NCBI RefSeq assembly: GCF_026017845.1
Contig: NZ_CP100416.1
Location: 1,455,945 to 1,519,944 of the forward strand
Source: Amycolatopsis mediterranei
GTDB taxonomy: Bacteria > Actinomycetota > Actinomycetes > Mycobacteriales > Pseudonocardiaceae
Direction of reading: 5' to 3'
Length of the DNA: 64,000 nt
Made by a program: the position numbers and the translations under genes. Positions 1 through 8,795 of this stretch are shown here, piece after piece. Within the stretch, counting starts at the first letter, position 1; every line of letters starts with the position of its first letter. The notes beneath the pieces are model-generated. The model was given only the letters and a program-made list of their open reading frames with translations. It did not search any database and was not told where the DNA came from.

Positions 1-1
1 G

Positions 2-2155
2 GCGGCCCACTTCCCGGATGGACAGATATTCCTGGAGCTACACGGGCACAGTCCGTCGCAAGTCCCAGTTACTCCTGCTGACGCGCTTGCCTCACTACTG
101 TTTCTCCGAGGTGTGTCGACATTGGGCATCCCGGCCGACCTCGATGACCGCGCACGGTTGTGGCGCGAGAAGCTGACAGGAAAGAAGATTCTGCTCCTGC
201 TCGACGACGCCGTTGACGGCGAGCAGATCCAGCCACTCCTGCCCGGCGGGGCCGGCTGCCTTGTGCTGATCACCAGCCGGCACCGATTCGAATCGATCGC
301 CGACGCCGGCCGCGTCTCACTGCAAACGCTTCCGGCAGCGGAAGCTGCTGCGATGTTCGATCGATTCACCTCCCCAGAGCAGCACGAACCAGGCGCTGTA
401 GCTGAGCTGATGACGTTGTGCGGAAACCTGCCACTGGCTATCTCACTCACCGCCGGCCGGTTGCGCAGCCACCCCAGTTGGACGCTCCGGCAGCTGGCCG
501 ACGACCTCAATCACTCCCAAAACCGCCTCAAGACGCTTCGCGCCGACAACCGGAGCGTGGCTGCCGCGTTCGAACTCTCCTACCGCGACCTGGACCCGGA
601 CCAGCAGCGGCTGTTCCGGCGTCTGAGCCTGCACCCTGGCAGCCACATCGACGCCGCGGCCGCCGCGGCTCTCGACGGCAACGACGTCGACGCCACCCGC
701 GAGCGACTCGAGGTGTTGTACCTCAACAACCTGCTAGATGAACCATCGCCCGGTCGTTACCGTCTGCACGACCTGACACAGGCCTACAGTCAGTCACTCA
801 CCGACCCGAAGACGGACAAAGGAGCCTTCGAGCGTCTCCTCGATTACTACCTCGAGACTGTCCGGGCGGCTAGCCAGTTCGCCGCTAGTCCTTCACCACG
901 GCTGGACCTTGGGCCGAGGCTACCGATGCCGACCCGCAAGTTCGACACTGAAGGCGAGGCGATCGCCTGGCTGACCGCGGAGCGGCCAACGATCGGTGCC
1001 TGCATCAACGCCGCCGCTGCCAGCAACCGTGTGCGGCGTGCAGCCGAGTTAGCAGCCGCGCTGTATCCGTTCCTCGAGCAGCATGGGTACTGGCACGACG
1101 CCTACCGCCTCCAGCGCGCCGTGCTCACGGCGGCGCAAGAGGCAGGCGATCTCGTCGTCGAGGCGGCAACCCGCGCGGACCTCGGCAGAGTGCTGCGCCT
1201 GCTGGGCAACTACCACGATGCTGCAGCTACTTTGGCGTGTGCTCGAGACCTGTACCTTGAACTCGGCAACCGGCTCGGTGAAGCTGACGTGCTCAACGAA
1301 GCAGGGCGCGTCCAACAGGAGGTCTCCAACTTCATCGGCGCTACCGCGTACCTGGATCGCGCCCACCAGCTGTATGAAGAGCTCCACAACCCACTCGGCG
1401 TGGCCGCCACGTTCGCGCAGCTCGCCCGTGTTCAGTATCGGTCGTGCGACCTTGAAGCGGCGAGAACGAATGCTGAGCGTAGTCTTGACCTCTATCGCCT
1501 GCTAGGCAATGAACCCGGTGAAATGAGCGCCCTGCTCACCGTCGGGTGTGCGCAGGGCATGTCCGGCGCCTACGCGTGCGCAGTCGCCGCCTTCACACAG
1601 GCGCTGTCGCTGTCGAGAAAACTCGGCGATCGATTCGCCGAGGCAAGGGCTTTGAACAACCTCGGCCGGATGCACTTTGACTGCGGCAACTACGGAACGG
1701 CCGACAGCTACTACAGCCGTGCCCAGATCATCTACAGCCAACTGGACTACCGGGCTCGCGTGGCGGTTACCTTGACCAATCTCGGACGGCTGCACCACGC
1801 CGCCGGCAACCACCGGTTGGCGTTCACGTACATGACCCGGGCAGCGGACTTGTTCGGCGACGACCAGGGCTGGCACTCAGAGAACCTGAACAATCTCGGC
1901 AGTCTCGCCTTGGAATGGCCCGATGCCGGTGACCCCGCAGAGCTCCATGGCCGAGCGCTTGACTTGGCACGTGCGGTCGGCGTCCGGCTACAGGTGGGTC
2001 GGGCACTCGAAGGACTCGGGCGAAGTGCGTTGAAAGCCGCTGACGGGGCCCGGGGAATCGAGTACCTTCGTCAAGCACTGGCGCTATACCGGGAGTTGGC
2101 CGTTCCCGAAGCGGCCGCCGTCAGAGCGACCCTGGACGAGTTGGCGAACATGTAG
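2..2155 (+). CDS. STAND (NB-ARC) ATPase with TPR repeats, 5'-truncated by window edge
   Basis: The frame is open from base 2, so the N-terminus, including the P-loop, lies upstream. The visible part starts inside the NB-ARC domain: FPDGQIFLEL, then the Walker B-like KKILLLLDDA, the sensor stretch CLVLITSRHR and the GLPL-type motif GNLPLAISL. A winged-helix region follows, and then about 400 residues of TPR repeats. This is the core of AfsR/SARP-type and other STAND signalling ATPases; whether a DNA-binding domain comes first cannot be seen. An internal GTG at 113 cuts the NB-ARC domain and is not a plausible start. Composition is visibly less GC-rich than the neighbours, and Leu is encoded once by the rare codon TTA (1049-1051), suggesting bldA-type dependence. 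Family call is firm; the target is unknown. Confidence 0.85.
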   Translation, partial: AAHFPDGQIFLELHGHSPSQVPVTPADALASLLFLRGVSTLGIPADLDDRARLWREKLTGKKILLLLDDAVDGEQIQPLLPGGAGCLVLITSRHRFESIADAGRVSLQTLPAAEAAAMFDRFTSPEQHEPGAVAELMTLCGNLPLAISLTAGRLRSHPSWTLRQLADDLNHSQNRLKTLRADNRSVAAAFELSYRDLDPDQQRLFRRLSLHPGSHIDAAAAAALDGNDVDATRERLEVLYLNNLLDEPSPGRYRLHDLTQAYSQSLTDPKTDKGAFERLLDYYLETVRAASQFAASPSPRLDLGPRLPMPTRKFDTEGEAIAWLTAERPTIGACINAAAASNRVRRAAELAAALYPFLEQHGYWHDAYRLQRAVLTAAQEAGDLVVEAATRADLGRVLRLLGNYHDAAATLACARDLYLELGNRLGEADVLNEAGRVQQEVSNFIGATAYLDRAHQLYEELHNPLGVAATFAQLARVQYRSCDLEAARTNAERSLDLYRLLGNEPGEMSALLTVGCAQGMSGAYACAVAAFTQALSLSRKLGDRFAEARALNNLGRMHFDCGNYGTADSYYSRAQIIYSQLDYRARVAVTLTNLGRLHHAAGNHRLAFTYMTRAADLFGDDQGWHSENLNNLGSLALEWPDAGDPAELHGRALDLARAVGVRLQVGRALEGLGRSALKAADGARGIEYLRQALALYRELAVPEAAAVRATLDELANM

Positions 2156-2167
2156 GCTGGGTCCGCC

Positions 2168-2215
2168 GAGGCTGCCGGCTCAGGTGGGCGCTCCCGTGCG
2201 GCGGCCAGCAGCCTC
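2168..2215. terminator. Possible weak hairpin between converging genes
   Basis: An 8-bp inverted repeat (GAGGCTGC at 2168-2175, GCAGCCTC at 2208-2215) encloses a GC-rich 32-base loop between the stop codons of two convergent genes. It could end transcription from either side. There is no U tract, and the long loop makes this uncertain. Confidence 0.3.
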
Positions 2216-2228
2216 ACTCCCCGGTCTG

Positions 2229-3017
2229 TCAAGCGTCGCGACGGCGCAACACCGCCGCGCCCGCCAGCAACGCCGCCGCTGCCCAAGCCGCGCAGATCGC
2301 CAATCCCACCCAAGGTGCGTACGGGGCGGCCGTCATCGTGATCGGGTTGGGCTTCCCCGCCTCGACCATGGCGTTCACCCCCGCGATGCCCGGGAAGTAC
2401 GGCATGGCCTCCGGCAGGCCCAGCGACGCCACGATCAGCGGCAGCGGGACCAGCAGCACGATCACCGACACCAGCGTCCCGGCCGTGCTGCGCAATGCCC
2501 AGCCGATTCCCGCGCACAACAGGCCCAGCAGTGCGAAGTACCCGCCCATGCCCGATGCCGTCGTGAAGGCCGCCTCCGGTGACGTCGGCAAGCCGTGGCC
2601 GTTCATCACCGCTGTTGCCAGGGCCATTCCCGCGCACGACAGCAGCACTCCGTACACGAACAGCGCCGGCGCCAGCACCGCCGCCTTCGCCAGGACCACC
2701 CGGGGCCGGACCGGTGTCCAGAGCAACGTCGAGCGGATGCCGCCTCCCGCGTATTCGCTCGTCACGGCCAGCGTTGCCAGCGCGATCACCGCGAACTGGG
2801 CCAAGTAGAACCCGCCGCCGAGGGCGATCGTGGGGGCGGCCTGCGGTTCGTCGCCGCCGATGCGCTGGGTGATCGCCGACAGCGTTCCGTAGCCCAGCAT
2901 CAGGGCCGCTCCCGTCACCAGGCACCACCACGTCGCCCGGACCGACCAGAACTTCGTCCACTCCGCGGCCACCGCCCCCGGGAGCCCGCCGCCGCGTATT
3001 TCGACCGATGCCGTCAT
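2229..3017 (-). CDS. ABC-2 type transporter permease
   Basis: The 262-residue protein has about six hydrophobic segments, starting near residue 30 (WWCLVTGAALMLGYG), and ends in a short basic tail (LRRRDA), the usual form of a daunorubicin/bacitracin-type export permease. Its ATG lies at 3017-3015 and overlaps the stop codon of the ATP-binding gene (ATGA), so the pair is translationally coupled and should form one exporter. The substrate cannot be read from the sequence; peptide, lipid or antibiotic export is usual for this family. Confidence 0.85.
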   Translation of the reverse strand: MTASVEIRGGGLPGAVAAEWTKFWSVRATWWCLVTGAALMLGYGTLSAITQRIGGDEPQAAPTIALGGGFYLAQFAVIALATLAVTSEYAGGGIRSTLLWTPVRPRVVLAKAAVLAPALFVYGVLLSCAGMALATAVMNGHGLPTSPEAAFTTASGMGGYFALLGLLCAGIGWALRSTAGTLVSVIVLLVPLPLIVASLGLPEAMPYFPGIAGVNAMVEAGKPNPITMTAAPYAPWVGLAICAAWAAAALLAGAAVLRRRDA

Positions 3018-3928
3018 GCCGAGACCCCGTATTCCACCGAAGAAGCCGTCAGTTCCATGTACGCCTGCTCGAGCGACGCCGTTCGCTCGGCGAGCCCGTG
3101 CACGCGGATCCCGAGCTCGTGCACGAGGTCGCCGGCGCGGGTGACGTGGATGCCGTCCACCACCAGCTCGCCCGGCTCGCCCTGGCGCGTCAGACCGCCT
3201 TCGGCGCGCAACCGTGCGTCCAAAATGGAGCGGTCGCCGTCGGCCGGGATGCGGACCGAGACCGTTGTGCGGGAATGGCCCGCGATGAACTCCGCCACCG
3301 GGGCGTCGGCCAGCAGCCGGCCCTTGCCGATCACCACCAGGTGGTCGGCGGTCAGCTGCATCTCGCTCATCAGGTGGCTCGAGACGAACACCGTCCGCCC
3401 CTCGGCCGCCAGCGAGCGCATCAGCTGCCGCACCCAGCGGACGCCGTCCGGATCGAGGCCGTTGACCGGCTCGTCGAACAGCAGCACCCCCGGGTCGCCG
3501 AGCAGCGCGCCCGCGATGCCGAGCCGCTGACCCATGCCGAGCGAGAACTGCCCGGCCCGCTTGCCGGCGACGTCGGACAGCCCGACAGTCGCCAGCACCT
3601 CCTCGACGCGGCTCGCCGCGATGCCGTTGCTGCGGGCCATGGCCAGCAGGTGCTTCCCGGCGCTGCGGCCGGGGTGCAGTGCTTTGGCGTCGAGCAGCGC
3701 GCCGACCTCGCGCAGCGGGTGGCGCAGCTCGGCGTAGCGCCGGCCGCCGACCAGGGCTTCGCCCGCCTGCGGGTGGTCGAGCCCGACGGTCATCCGCATG
3801 GTCGTCGACTTCCCGGCGCCGTTGGGGCCGAGAAACCCGGTCACCTGCCCCGCGGCGATGTCGCAGGTGAGCGCGTCGACGACGGTCTTTTCCCCGTAGC
3901 GCTTCGTAAGTCCTCTGAGGGTGATCAT
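3014..3928 (-). CDS. ABC transporter ATP-binding protein (drug-exporter type)
   Basis: The 304-residue protein starts MITLRGLTKRYGEKTV and contains Walker A GPNGAGKST (near residue 36), the signature FSLGMGQR, Walker B VLLFDEPVNGLDPDG and the switch histidine in VSSHLMSE. The C-terminal 90 residues form the extra domain common in DrrA/CcmA-like exporter ATPases. It is the first gene of a two-gene unit with the permease, sharing an ATGA overlap. It powers export at the membrane; no substrate clue is visible. Confidence 0.92.
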   Translation of the reverse strand: MITLRGLTKRYGEKTVVDALTCDIAAGQVTGFLGPNGAGKSTTMRMTVGLDHPQAGEALVGGRRYAELRHPLREVGALLDAKALHPGRSAGKHLLAMARSNGIAASRVEEVLATVGLSDVAGKRAGQFSLGMGQRLGIAGALLGDPGVLLFDEPVNGLDPDGVRWVRQLMRSLAAEGRTVFVSSHLMSEMQLTADHLVVIGKGRLLADAPVAEFIAGHSRTTVSVRIPADGDRSILDARLRAEGGLTRQGEPGELVVDGIHVTRAGDLVHELGIRVHGLAERTASLEQAYMELTASSVEYGVSA

Positions 3929-3999
3929 GCCTCGAAGTCTGCGGTCCGCGGGGGTGCGCGGGCATCGGACGACGGTCGCGCGCCGCCCCCCGACTTTCG

Positions 4000-6393
4000 T
4001 CAGGAGCGGCGGCGGGTGTGGCGGGTCGGGACGGCGCCGGCCGGGTCCTCCGGCCAGGGGTGCTTCGGGTAGCGGCCGCGCAGGTCGGCGCGCACGGCCG
4101 GGTAGCCGGACGTCCAGAAGGACGCGAGGTCGGCGGTGATCGCCGCGGGCCGGCCGGCGGGGGAGAGCAGGTGCAGCACCACCGGGACGCCGGCGATCAC
4201 CGGGGTTTCGGTCCAGCCGAAGGTTTCCTGCAGCTTCACGGCGAGCACCGGCTGGTCACCGCGGTAGTCGACGCGGATGTGCGACCCCGACGGCACTTCG
4301 AGGCGATCCGGGGCGAGGTCGTCGAGTTTCGCCGCCTCCGGCCAGGGGAGGAGGGCCTTCAGGGCGGTGCCCGCGTTGATGTTCGCCAGGTCCGCCTTCC
4401 GGCGGGCGGTGCCGAGGTCCAGCCAGCTGTCCACATCGGACAGGAGGGCGGCGTCGTCGACCGGCGGCCAGGGTGGGCCGAGGACGCGGTGCAGGAAGGC
4501 CATCCGCTCGCGCAGGCGGGTCGCGTCCTGGCTCCACTTGAGCAGGCCGAGTCCCTCGGATTTCAGGCCGGCGACCAGGGCGCCGCGGACGTCGGCGTTC
4601 TTGAGCGGCTTCTCGGACAGGACGATGGCGCCGAGCTTGCGGACCCGCCGGGCGACGACATCGCCGTCCCAGGTGACTTCGTCCACTTCGGACACTGCGC
4701 CGGTGCGGACGGCGAGGGTTTCGTCGGCGGCCGCGGCGAGGCGGATGGTGCCGTGGACGCGGCCGGGATCGCGGGTGGCTTCGGCGATCGCCAGCCATTC
4801 GGCGTCGAGGCCGCTGCCGGGCGGGAGTTCGGCGGCGGTGCCGCCGGCCATGAGGTAGACGGGCGCGTCACCCGGACGCCGCTTGGCGAGCCGTTCGGGA
4901 TGCGCGAGGGCGACGACCAGCGCGGGATCGGCCGGGGCCGGACGCTCGGCCCGCCGTTCCGGGACCAAGCCCTCCAGCCGCCGCGCTTCACGCTTCCAGC
5001 GCCGCGCCCCTTCGTCGGTCGCCGAGCGGAGGCGGCGCAGCTCCGCGTGCACGTCCGTCAGCGTTGCGCCCGCGTCCAGCAGCGCCACCACCTCCGCCGC
5101 GTTGCGGGCGCCGACTTCGGAAGATCCGTCCAGGAGCGCGCGGGCCAGCCGCGGGTGCAGGCCCAGCTCGGCCATCCGCCGTCCGCGCTGGGTCACCGTG
5201 CCGTCCGGGGACGTCGCGCCGAGCGTCACCAGCAGCGCCCGGCCCGCCGCCAGCGCGCCTTCGCCCGGTGGGTCCCACCAGGCGAGCCCGCTGCCGTCGG
5301 GGGTCGACCAGCACGCCAGCTCCAGGGCCAGCCGGGCCAGCTCGGCCGTGCGGATTTCCGGCTCGGGGTACGCCGGCAGCGTCGCCTGCTCGTGCTCGGC
5401 CCAGCAGCGGTACGCCCGCCCGGGCGCCTCGCGGCCCGCGCGGCCGGACCGCTGCGTGGCCACCGCCGCCGACACCCGGACCGTCGCCAGCCCCGGCAGC
5501 CCGCGCCGGTGGTCGACGCGCGGCACGCGCGCCAGGCCCGAGTCCACCACCGCGCGCACACCCGGCACCGTCAGGCTCGACTCCGCCACCGCCGTCGCCA
5601 GCACCACCCGCCGCCGGTCACGCGGGCGCAGCGCGTCGTCCTGGTGTGCCGCCGACAACCGGCCGTGCAGCGGGAGAACGTCCACATCGGACAATCGCAA
5701 CAGTCCCGCCGTCCGGGCGATTTCGCCCGCGCCGGGCAGGAAAGCCAGCACATCGCCGTCGCCCTCGGACAACGCCGTTCGCACCGCCCGCGCGACACAC
5801 ACCTCGACGCGCTCACCGCGCGCGGGCGGGAGGTAGGAGAACTCCACCGGGTACGTCCGCGCCGTGGCCGTCACCACCGGGGCGTCGCCGAGCAGGGCCG
5901 CGAGCCGCCCGGACGCGACCGTCGCCGACGTCGCCAGCAGCCGCAGGTCTTCGCGCAGCCCGGCGCGGACGTCCAGGAGCAGCGCGAGCAGCAGGTCGGC
6001 GTCCAGGTGCCGCTCGTGGCACTCGTCGAGCAGCACCGTCGAGACGCCGGGCAGTTCCGGATCGCCCTGCACGCGCCGCACCAGCAGCCCCGACGTCACG
6101 ACCTCGATGCGGGTCCGCGCGCTCACCTTCCGGTCACCGCGCACGGCGTAACCCACCGTCTCGCCGACCGGTTCACCCAGCAGCGCGGCCATCCGCGCCG
6201 CCGCCGCGCGCGCCGCCAGCCGCCGCGGCTCGGCGACCACGACCCGGCCTTCGGCCGCCGCCGCCAAGGCGAGCGGGACCAGCGTCGTCTTCCCCGTGCC
6301 GGGCGGCGCCACGAGCACCGCCGCGCCGCGTTCGTCGAGCGCGGCGACGACGTCGGGCAGCACGGACCGGACCGGCAGATCGGGGAGCTTCAC
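4000..6393 (-). CDS. hrpB: ATP-dependent helicase HrpB
   Basis: The 797-residue protein begins at a GTG (6393) that overlaps the stop of the upstream lipoprotein gene (GTGA). Motif I is APPGTGKTTLVP, motif II is LLDECHERHLDADL (DEAH-type), motif III is SAT, and motif VI is QRSGRAGRE. The long C-terminal HrpB-specific region ends with the usual YPKHPWPEDPAG. Length matches the family (about 800). HrpB is a DEAH-box RNA helicase whose physiological substrate is poorly known. Coupling to a binding-protein gene seems to be a matter of shared transcription rather than shared function. Confidence 0.95.
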   Translation of the reverse strand: MKLPDLPVRSVLPDVVAALDERGAAVLVAPPGTGKTTLVPLALAAAAEGRVVVAEPRRLAARAAAARMAALLGEPVGETVGYAVRGDRKVSARTRIEVVTSGLLVRRVQGDPELPGVSTVLLDECHERHLDADLLLALLLDVRAGLREDLRLLATSATVASGRLAALLGDAPVVTATARTYPVEFSYLPPARGERVEVCVARAVRTALSEGDGDVLAFLPGAGEIARTAGLLRLSDVDVLPLHGRLSAAHQDDALRPRDRRRVVLATAVAESSLTVPGVRAVVDSGLARVPRVDHRRGLPGLATVRVSAAVATQRSGRAGREAPGRAYRCWAEHEQATLPAYPEPEIRTAELARLALELACWSTPDGSGLAWWDPPGEGALAAGRALLVTLGATSPDGTVTQRGRRMAELGLHPRLARALLDGSSEVGARNAAEVVALLDAGATLTDVHAELRRLRSATDEGARRWKREARRLEGLVPERRAERPAPADPALVVALAHPERLAKRRPGDAPVYLMAGGTAAELPPGSGLDAEWLAIAEATRDPGRVHGTIRLAAAADETLAVRTGAVSEVDEVTWDGDVVARRVRKLGAIVLSEKPLKNADVRGALVAGLKSEGLGLLKWSQDATRLRERMAFLHRVLGPPWPPVDDAALLSDVDSWLDLGTARRKADLANINAGTALKALLPWPEAAKLDDLAPDRLEVPSGSHIRVDYRGDQPVLAVKLQETFGWTETPVIAGVPVVLHLLSPAGRPAAITADLASFWTSGYPAVRADLRGRYPKHPWPEDPAGAVPTRHTRRRS

Positions 6394-7220
6394 TTCTGGG
6401 TGACCTCGGGGGGTGGGGGCAGCTGGTAACCGGACGGGCCGATGTTCGCGTTGAGCGAGCGCAGCCATTCGCCGGAGGAGATCATCTTCCGGATCGCGTC
6501 GTCGACCGCGGCCACCCCCTGGGTGTCGTCCTTGCGCAGGCCGACGCCGTAGCTCTCCTTCGAAAACGGCTTCCCGACGATCTTCAGCAGCTCCGGGTCC
6601 CGCGCGACGTAGCCGGCCAGGATCACCGCGTCCGTGGTCACCGCGTCGATCTGCCCGGCGAGCAGGGCGGTTACGCAGTCGGAGTACCGCGGGTACTCGA
6701 CCAGCTGGACGGCCTGGGCGTACTTGTCCTTCACCTGCTGCGCCGGCGTCGACCCGGTGACCGAGCACAGGCGGCGGCCGTTGAGCGCCTCCGGCCCGGC
6801 GATGTCGGCCGACGTCCGCCGCACCAGCAGGTCCTGGCCGGTGGTGAAGTACGGGCCGGCGAACGACACGACCTGCTTGCGCTTGTCGGTGATCGAGTAG
6901 CTCGCCACGACCAGGTCGACGGCGCCCGAGGTGAGGTCCGTCTCCCGCGTCGCCGACGTCGTCTCGCGCCACGTGATGTCCTTCGCGGAGACGCCGAGCT
7001 CACTCGCGACGAAAGTCGCGACATCGACGTCGAACCCGACGAACCGGCCGTCGACGGTGTGCTCGGAAAGCCCCGGGGCGTCGAACCGGATGCCGATGGT
7101 CAGGTGATCCGTGGCACTCGCCCGGGTGACGAGCGAGTCCGTCGGCGAAACCTTCGCCGGCCCGCACGCCGATGCGGTGACCAGCAGCAACACCGAGCCG
7201 AGGAGCGTGCGCCACCGCAT
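6390..7220 (-). CDS. Amino-acid-type ABC solute-binding lipoprotein
   Basis: The 276-residue protein has a lipoprotein signal (MRWRTLLGSVLLLVTASACG, lipobox Cys near residue 19) and a class 3 solute-binding fold: LTIGIRFDAPG at the start of lobe 1, FVGFDVDVATFVA, and the hinge region with DLVVASYSIT. This resembles glutamate/glutamine binding proteins (GluB type). Start ATG at 7220 has a GGAGGG ribosome site in front. No permease or ATPase genes are adjacent, so it is an orphan receptor here; the next downstream gene is hrpB. Confidence 0.88.
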   Translation of the reverse strand: MRWRTLLGSVLLLVTASACGPAKVSPTDSLVTRASATDHLTIGIRFDAPGLSEHTVDGRFVGFDVDVATFVASELGVSAKDITWRETTSATRETDLTSGAVDLVVASYSITDKRKQVVSFAGPYFTTGQDLLVRRTSADIAGPEALNGRRLCSVTGSTPAQQVKDKYAQAVQLVEYPRYSDCVTALLAGQIDAVTTDAVILAGYVARDPELLKIVGKPFSKESYGVGLRKDDTQGVAAVDDAIRKMISSGEWLRSLNANIGPSGYQLPPPPEVTQK

Positions 7221-7274
7221 CCGGCCGCTCCCTCCACCGCTGTCCTGCCTCACGAAGTTCTCAGGTCCCCCCGT

Positions 7275-7280
7275 TAGCCT
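7275..7280 (+). promoter_or_regulatory. -10 hexamer TAGCCT for a leaderless transcript
   Basis: TAGCCT fits the actinobacterial -10 pattern TAnnnT and ends six bases before the GTG at 7287. No Shine-Dalgarno sequence lies between them. Transcription would start at or next to the start codon. Several other genes in the window show the same arrangement. Confidence 0.55.
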
Positions 7281-7286
7281 AAGTGC

Positions 7287-7814
7287 GTGGTGCGACCGTC
7301 CCAACCCGTGCTGAACACCGTCGGCACGCTCGCCCGGCTCGGGCTCGCGGCCGTCTGGCTCGTTTCCGGTGCGCTCAAGCTGGCGGATCCCGGTCAGACG
7401 CTGATCGCCGTGCAGGCGTACCAGGTGCTGCCGGACGCACTCGAAAACGTGGTGGCCATCGCGCTGCCGCTCGTGGAACTCGTGCTCGGGCTGCTGCTGC
7501 TCGCGGGCCTGGCCACCCGGTGGGCGGCCGCGGCCGCGCTGGGACTGCTGCTCGTGCTCATCGCCGGCATCGCCCAATCGTGGGCGCGCGGCCTGAGCAT
7601 CGACTGCGGGTGCTTCGGCGGCGGCGGCCAGGTGGCGGCGGGGCAGACCGAGTACCCGCAGGAGATCCTCCGTGACACGGGGTTCGCGCTGCTCGCCGGC
7701 TGGCTGCTGGCGCGTCCGCGCACGTGGCTGTCGCTCGACGGCTGGCTGGGGCGAGGTCGCGGGAACTCGGGCGAGCCCGGGCACGACTACTCGGGTATCG
7801 CGGAAGGGAACTGA
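7287..7814 (+). CDS. MauE/DoxX family membrane protein
   Basis: The 175-residue protein has four predicted membrane helices (residues about 12-30, 50-72, 78-100 and 128-146) and the extracytoplasmic Cys pair in DCGCFGGGG. This is the MauE/DoxX redox-associated fold; MauE assists disulfide formation in methylamine dehydrogenase maturation. The next gene, six bases downstream, encodes a membrane-anchored DsbA-like thiol oxidoreductase, so this protein probably reoxidises it. The start is GTG 7287, apparently leaderless. The pairing supports a disulfide-relay role, but electron-acceptor use is an inference. Confidence 0.85.
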   Translation: MVRPSQPVLNTVGTLARLGLAAVWLVSGALKLADPGQTLIAVQAYQVLPDALENVVAIALPLVELVLGLLLLAGLATRWAAAAALGLLLVLIAGIAQSWARGLSIDCGCFGGGGQVAAGQTEYPQEILRDTGFALLAGWLLARPRTWLSLDGWLGRGRGNSGEPGHDYSGIAEGN

Positions 7815-7820
7815 TACACA

Positions 7821-8627
7821 GTGGGTGGAGCTGAGCGGACCGCTCGGAAGCGTCGTCAGGCGGCGCAGGCCGGTTCGAACGTGGTCGCGCAGGCCAGGGG
7901 AGCGTCCGGCGACCGGCGGAAGTGGATCATCGGGGTCGGGGCGGTGGTGGTCGTCGTCGTGCTCGTGATCGGCGGCGTCATCTGGACGATCGCGGACCGG
8001 AACCAGACCGAGGGCCAGGTGATCAACTCCGGCGCGTCGACGAGCGCGCTGGCGGGCGATGTCACCCAGAAGCGTGACGGCGTGGTCGCCATCGTGGGCA
8101 AGACCGGCGCCAAGGCCTCGATCGACGTCTACGCCGACTTCCTCTGCCCGATCTGCGGCGAGTTCGAGAAGCAGTACAAGGGCCAGGTCGAGCAGGCGAT
8201 CAACGACGGCAAGCTGCAGGTGCGCTACCACATGGTGCCGCTGCTCAACGAGCGGTCCAGCCCGCCGGGCTACTCGCTCGACTCGGCGAACGCGGCGCTG
8301 GCCGCCGCCAACGCCGGCAAGTTCCTGCAGTTCCACGACGCGCTGTTCGCCAACCAGCCCCAAGAGGGCAAGCGCGGCTACGACAAGGCACAGCTGATCG
8401 AGCTCGGCAAGAACGTCGGCATCACCGACCCGGCGTTCGCCCAGACCGTCAACGCCGGTACCTACGACCAGCAGCTGAACGCCGCGTTCCAGCAGATCGA
8501 GAACGACCCGAAGCTGGCGCAGGACTTCGGCGGCGGGCAGTCCGGGTTCGGCACGCCGACGGTCACCGCGAACGGCTCGATCGTGTCCTGGCAGGACCCG
8601 GACTGGCTCAAGAAGGTCCTCGGCTGA
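7821..8627 (+). CDS. Membrane-anchored DsbA-like thiol oxidoreductase
   Basis: The 268-residue protein has a basic N-terminus, one membrane anchor (residues about 34-56) and an extracytoplasmic thioredoxin/DsbA domain. The active site is CPIC in YADFLCPICGEFEK, and the cis-Pro loop is GTPTV near residue 250. It resembles the mycobacterial DsbA-like protein paired with VKOR; here a MauE/DoxX protein lies immediately upstream. Its role is oxidation or isomerisation of cysteines in exported proteins. The start GTG at 7821 follows the preceding stop by six bases, implying co-transcription. Confidence 0.9.
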   Translation: MGGAERTARKRRQAAQAGSNVVAQARGASGDRRKWIIGVGAVVVVVVLVIGGVIWTIADRNQTEGQVINSGASTSALAGDVTQKRDGVVAIVGKTGAKASIDVYADFLCPICGEFEKQYKGQVEQAINDGKLQVRYHMVPLLNERSSPPGYSLDSANAALAAANAGKFLQFHDALFANQPQEGKRGYDKAQLIELGKNVGITDPAFAQTVNAGTYDQQLNAAFQQIENDPKLAQDFGGGQSGFGTPTVTANGSIVSWQDPDWLKKVLG

Positions 8628-8665
8628 CGCCGGGCAATTCGCCCACCCGGGTACGGACCGTCGAC

Positions 8666-8671
8666 TAGGCT
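8666..8671 (+). promoter_or_regulatory. -10 hexamer TAGGCT ahead of a structured leader
   Basis: TAGGCT (TAnnnT) would place the transcription start near 8678-8680, leaving an untranslated leader of roughly 117 bases before the GTG at 8796. No good -35 box is visible. Confidence 0.4.
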
Positions 8672-8678
8672 GGCTCCC

Positions 8679-8795
8679 GCACGACATCTCTTCGGGGGTC
8701 CGGGTGGCGGAGCCCCTGGCCCGGGCGAAGCCCGGATGTCACAGGGAACCGGGGGTGCCGCGCGTACGTCGCACCTCCGGTGACAGGGAGGGCCA
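8679..8795 (+). other. Structured 5' leader of the EspC-like/NlpC operon
   Basis: Two hairpins lie between the putative start site and the ribosome site. The first is a perfect 6-bp stem with a GAA loop (8721-8735). The second pairs 8749-8758 with 8771-8780 (10 bp with one G-U, 12-base loop), then continues after a 7-base one-sided bulge (8742-8748) as TGTCA 8737-8741 with TGACA 8781-8785. It ends directly before the GGGAGGG Shine-Dalgarno region (8786-8792). The layout suggests a cis-acting RNA controlling translation. I could not match it to a known riboswitch class. Confidence 0.45.

Noticed and set aside
2229-3965. A 578-codon minus-strand open frame extending upstream of the permease start
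   Set aside because: The extra part is an Arg/Pro-rich antisense-type translation overlapping the well-supported ABC ATPase gene; the permease starts at 3017 with an ATGA overlap.
6394-6972. N-terminal extension of HrpB to 6972
   Set aside because: It overlaps the clear solute-binding lipoprotein gene in another frame; the HrpB family N-terminus aligns with the GTG at 6393.
8679-8795. c-di-AMP (ydaO) or c-di-GMP riboswitch upstream of the EspC/NlpC operon
   Set aside because: The gene context is suggestive, but the conserved blocks of either class are not present. I kept it only as an unassigned structured leader.
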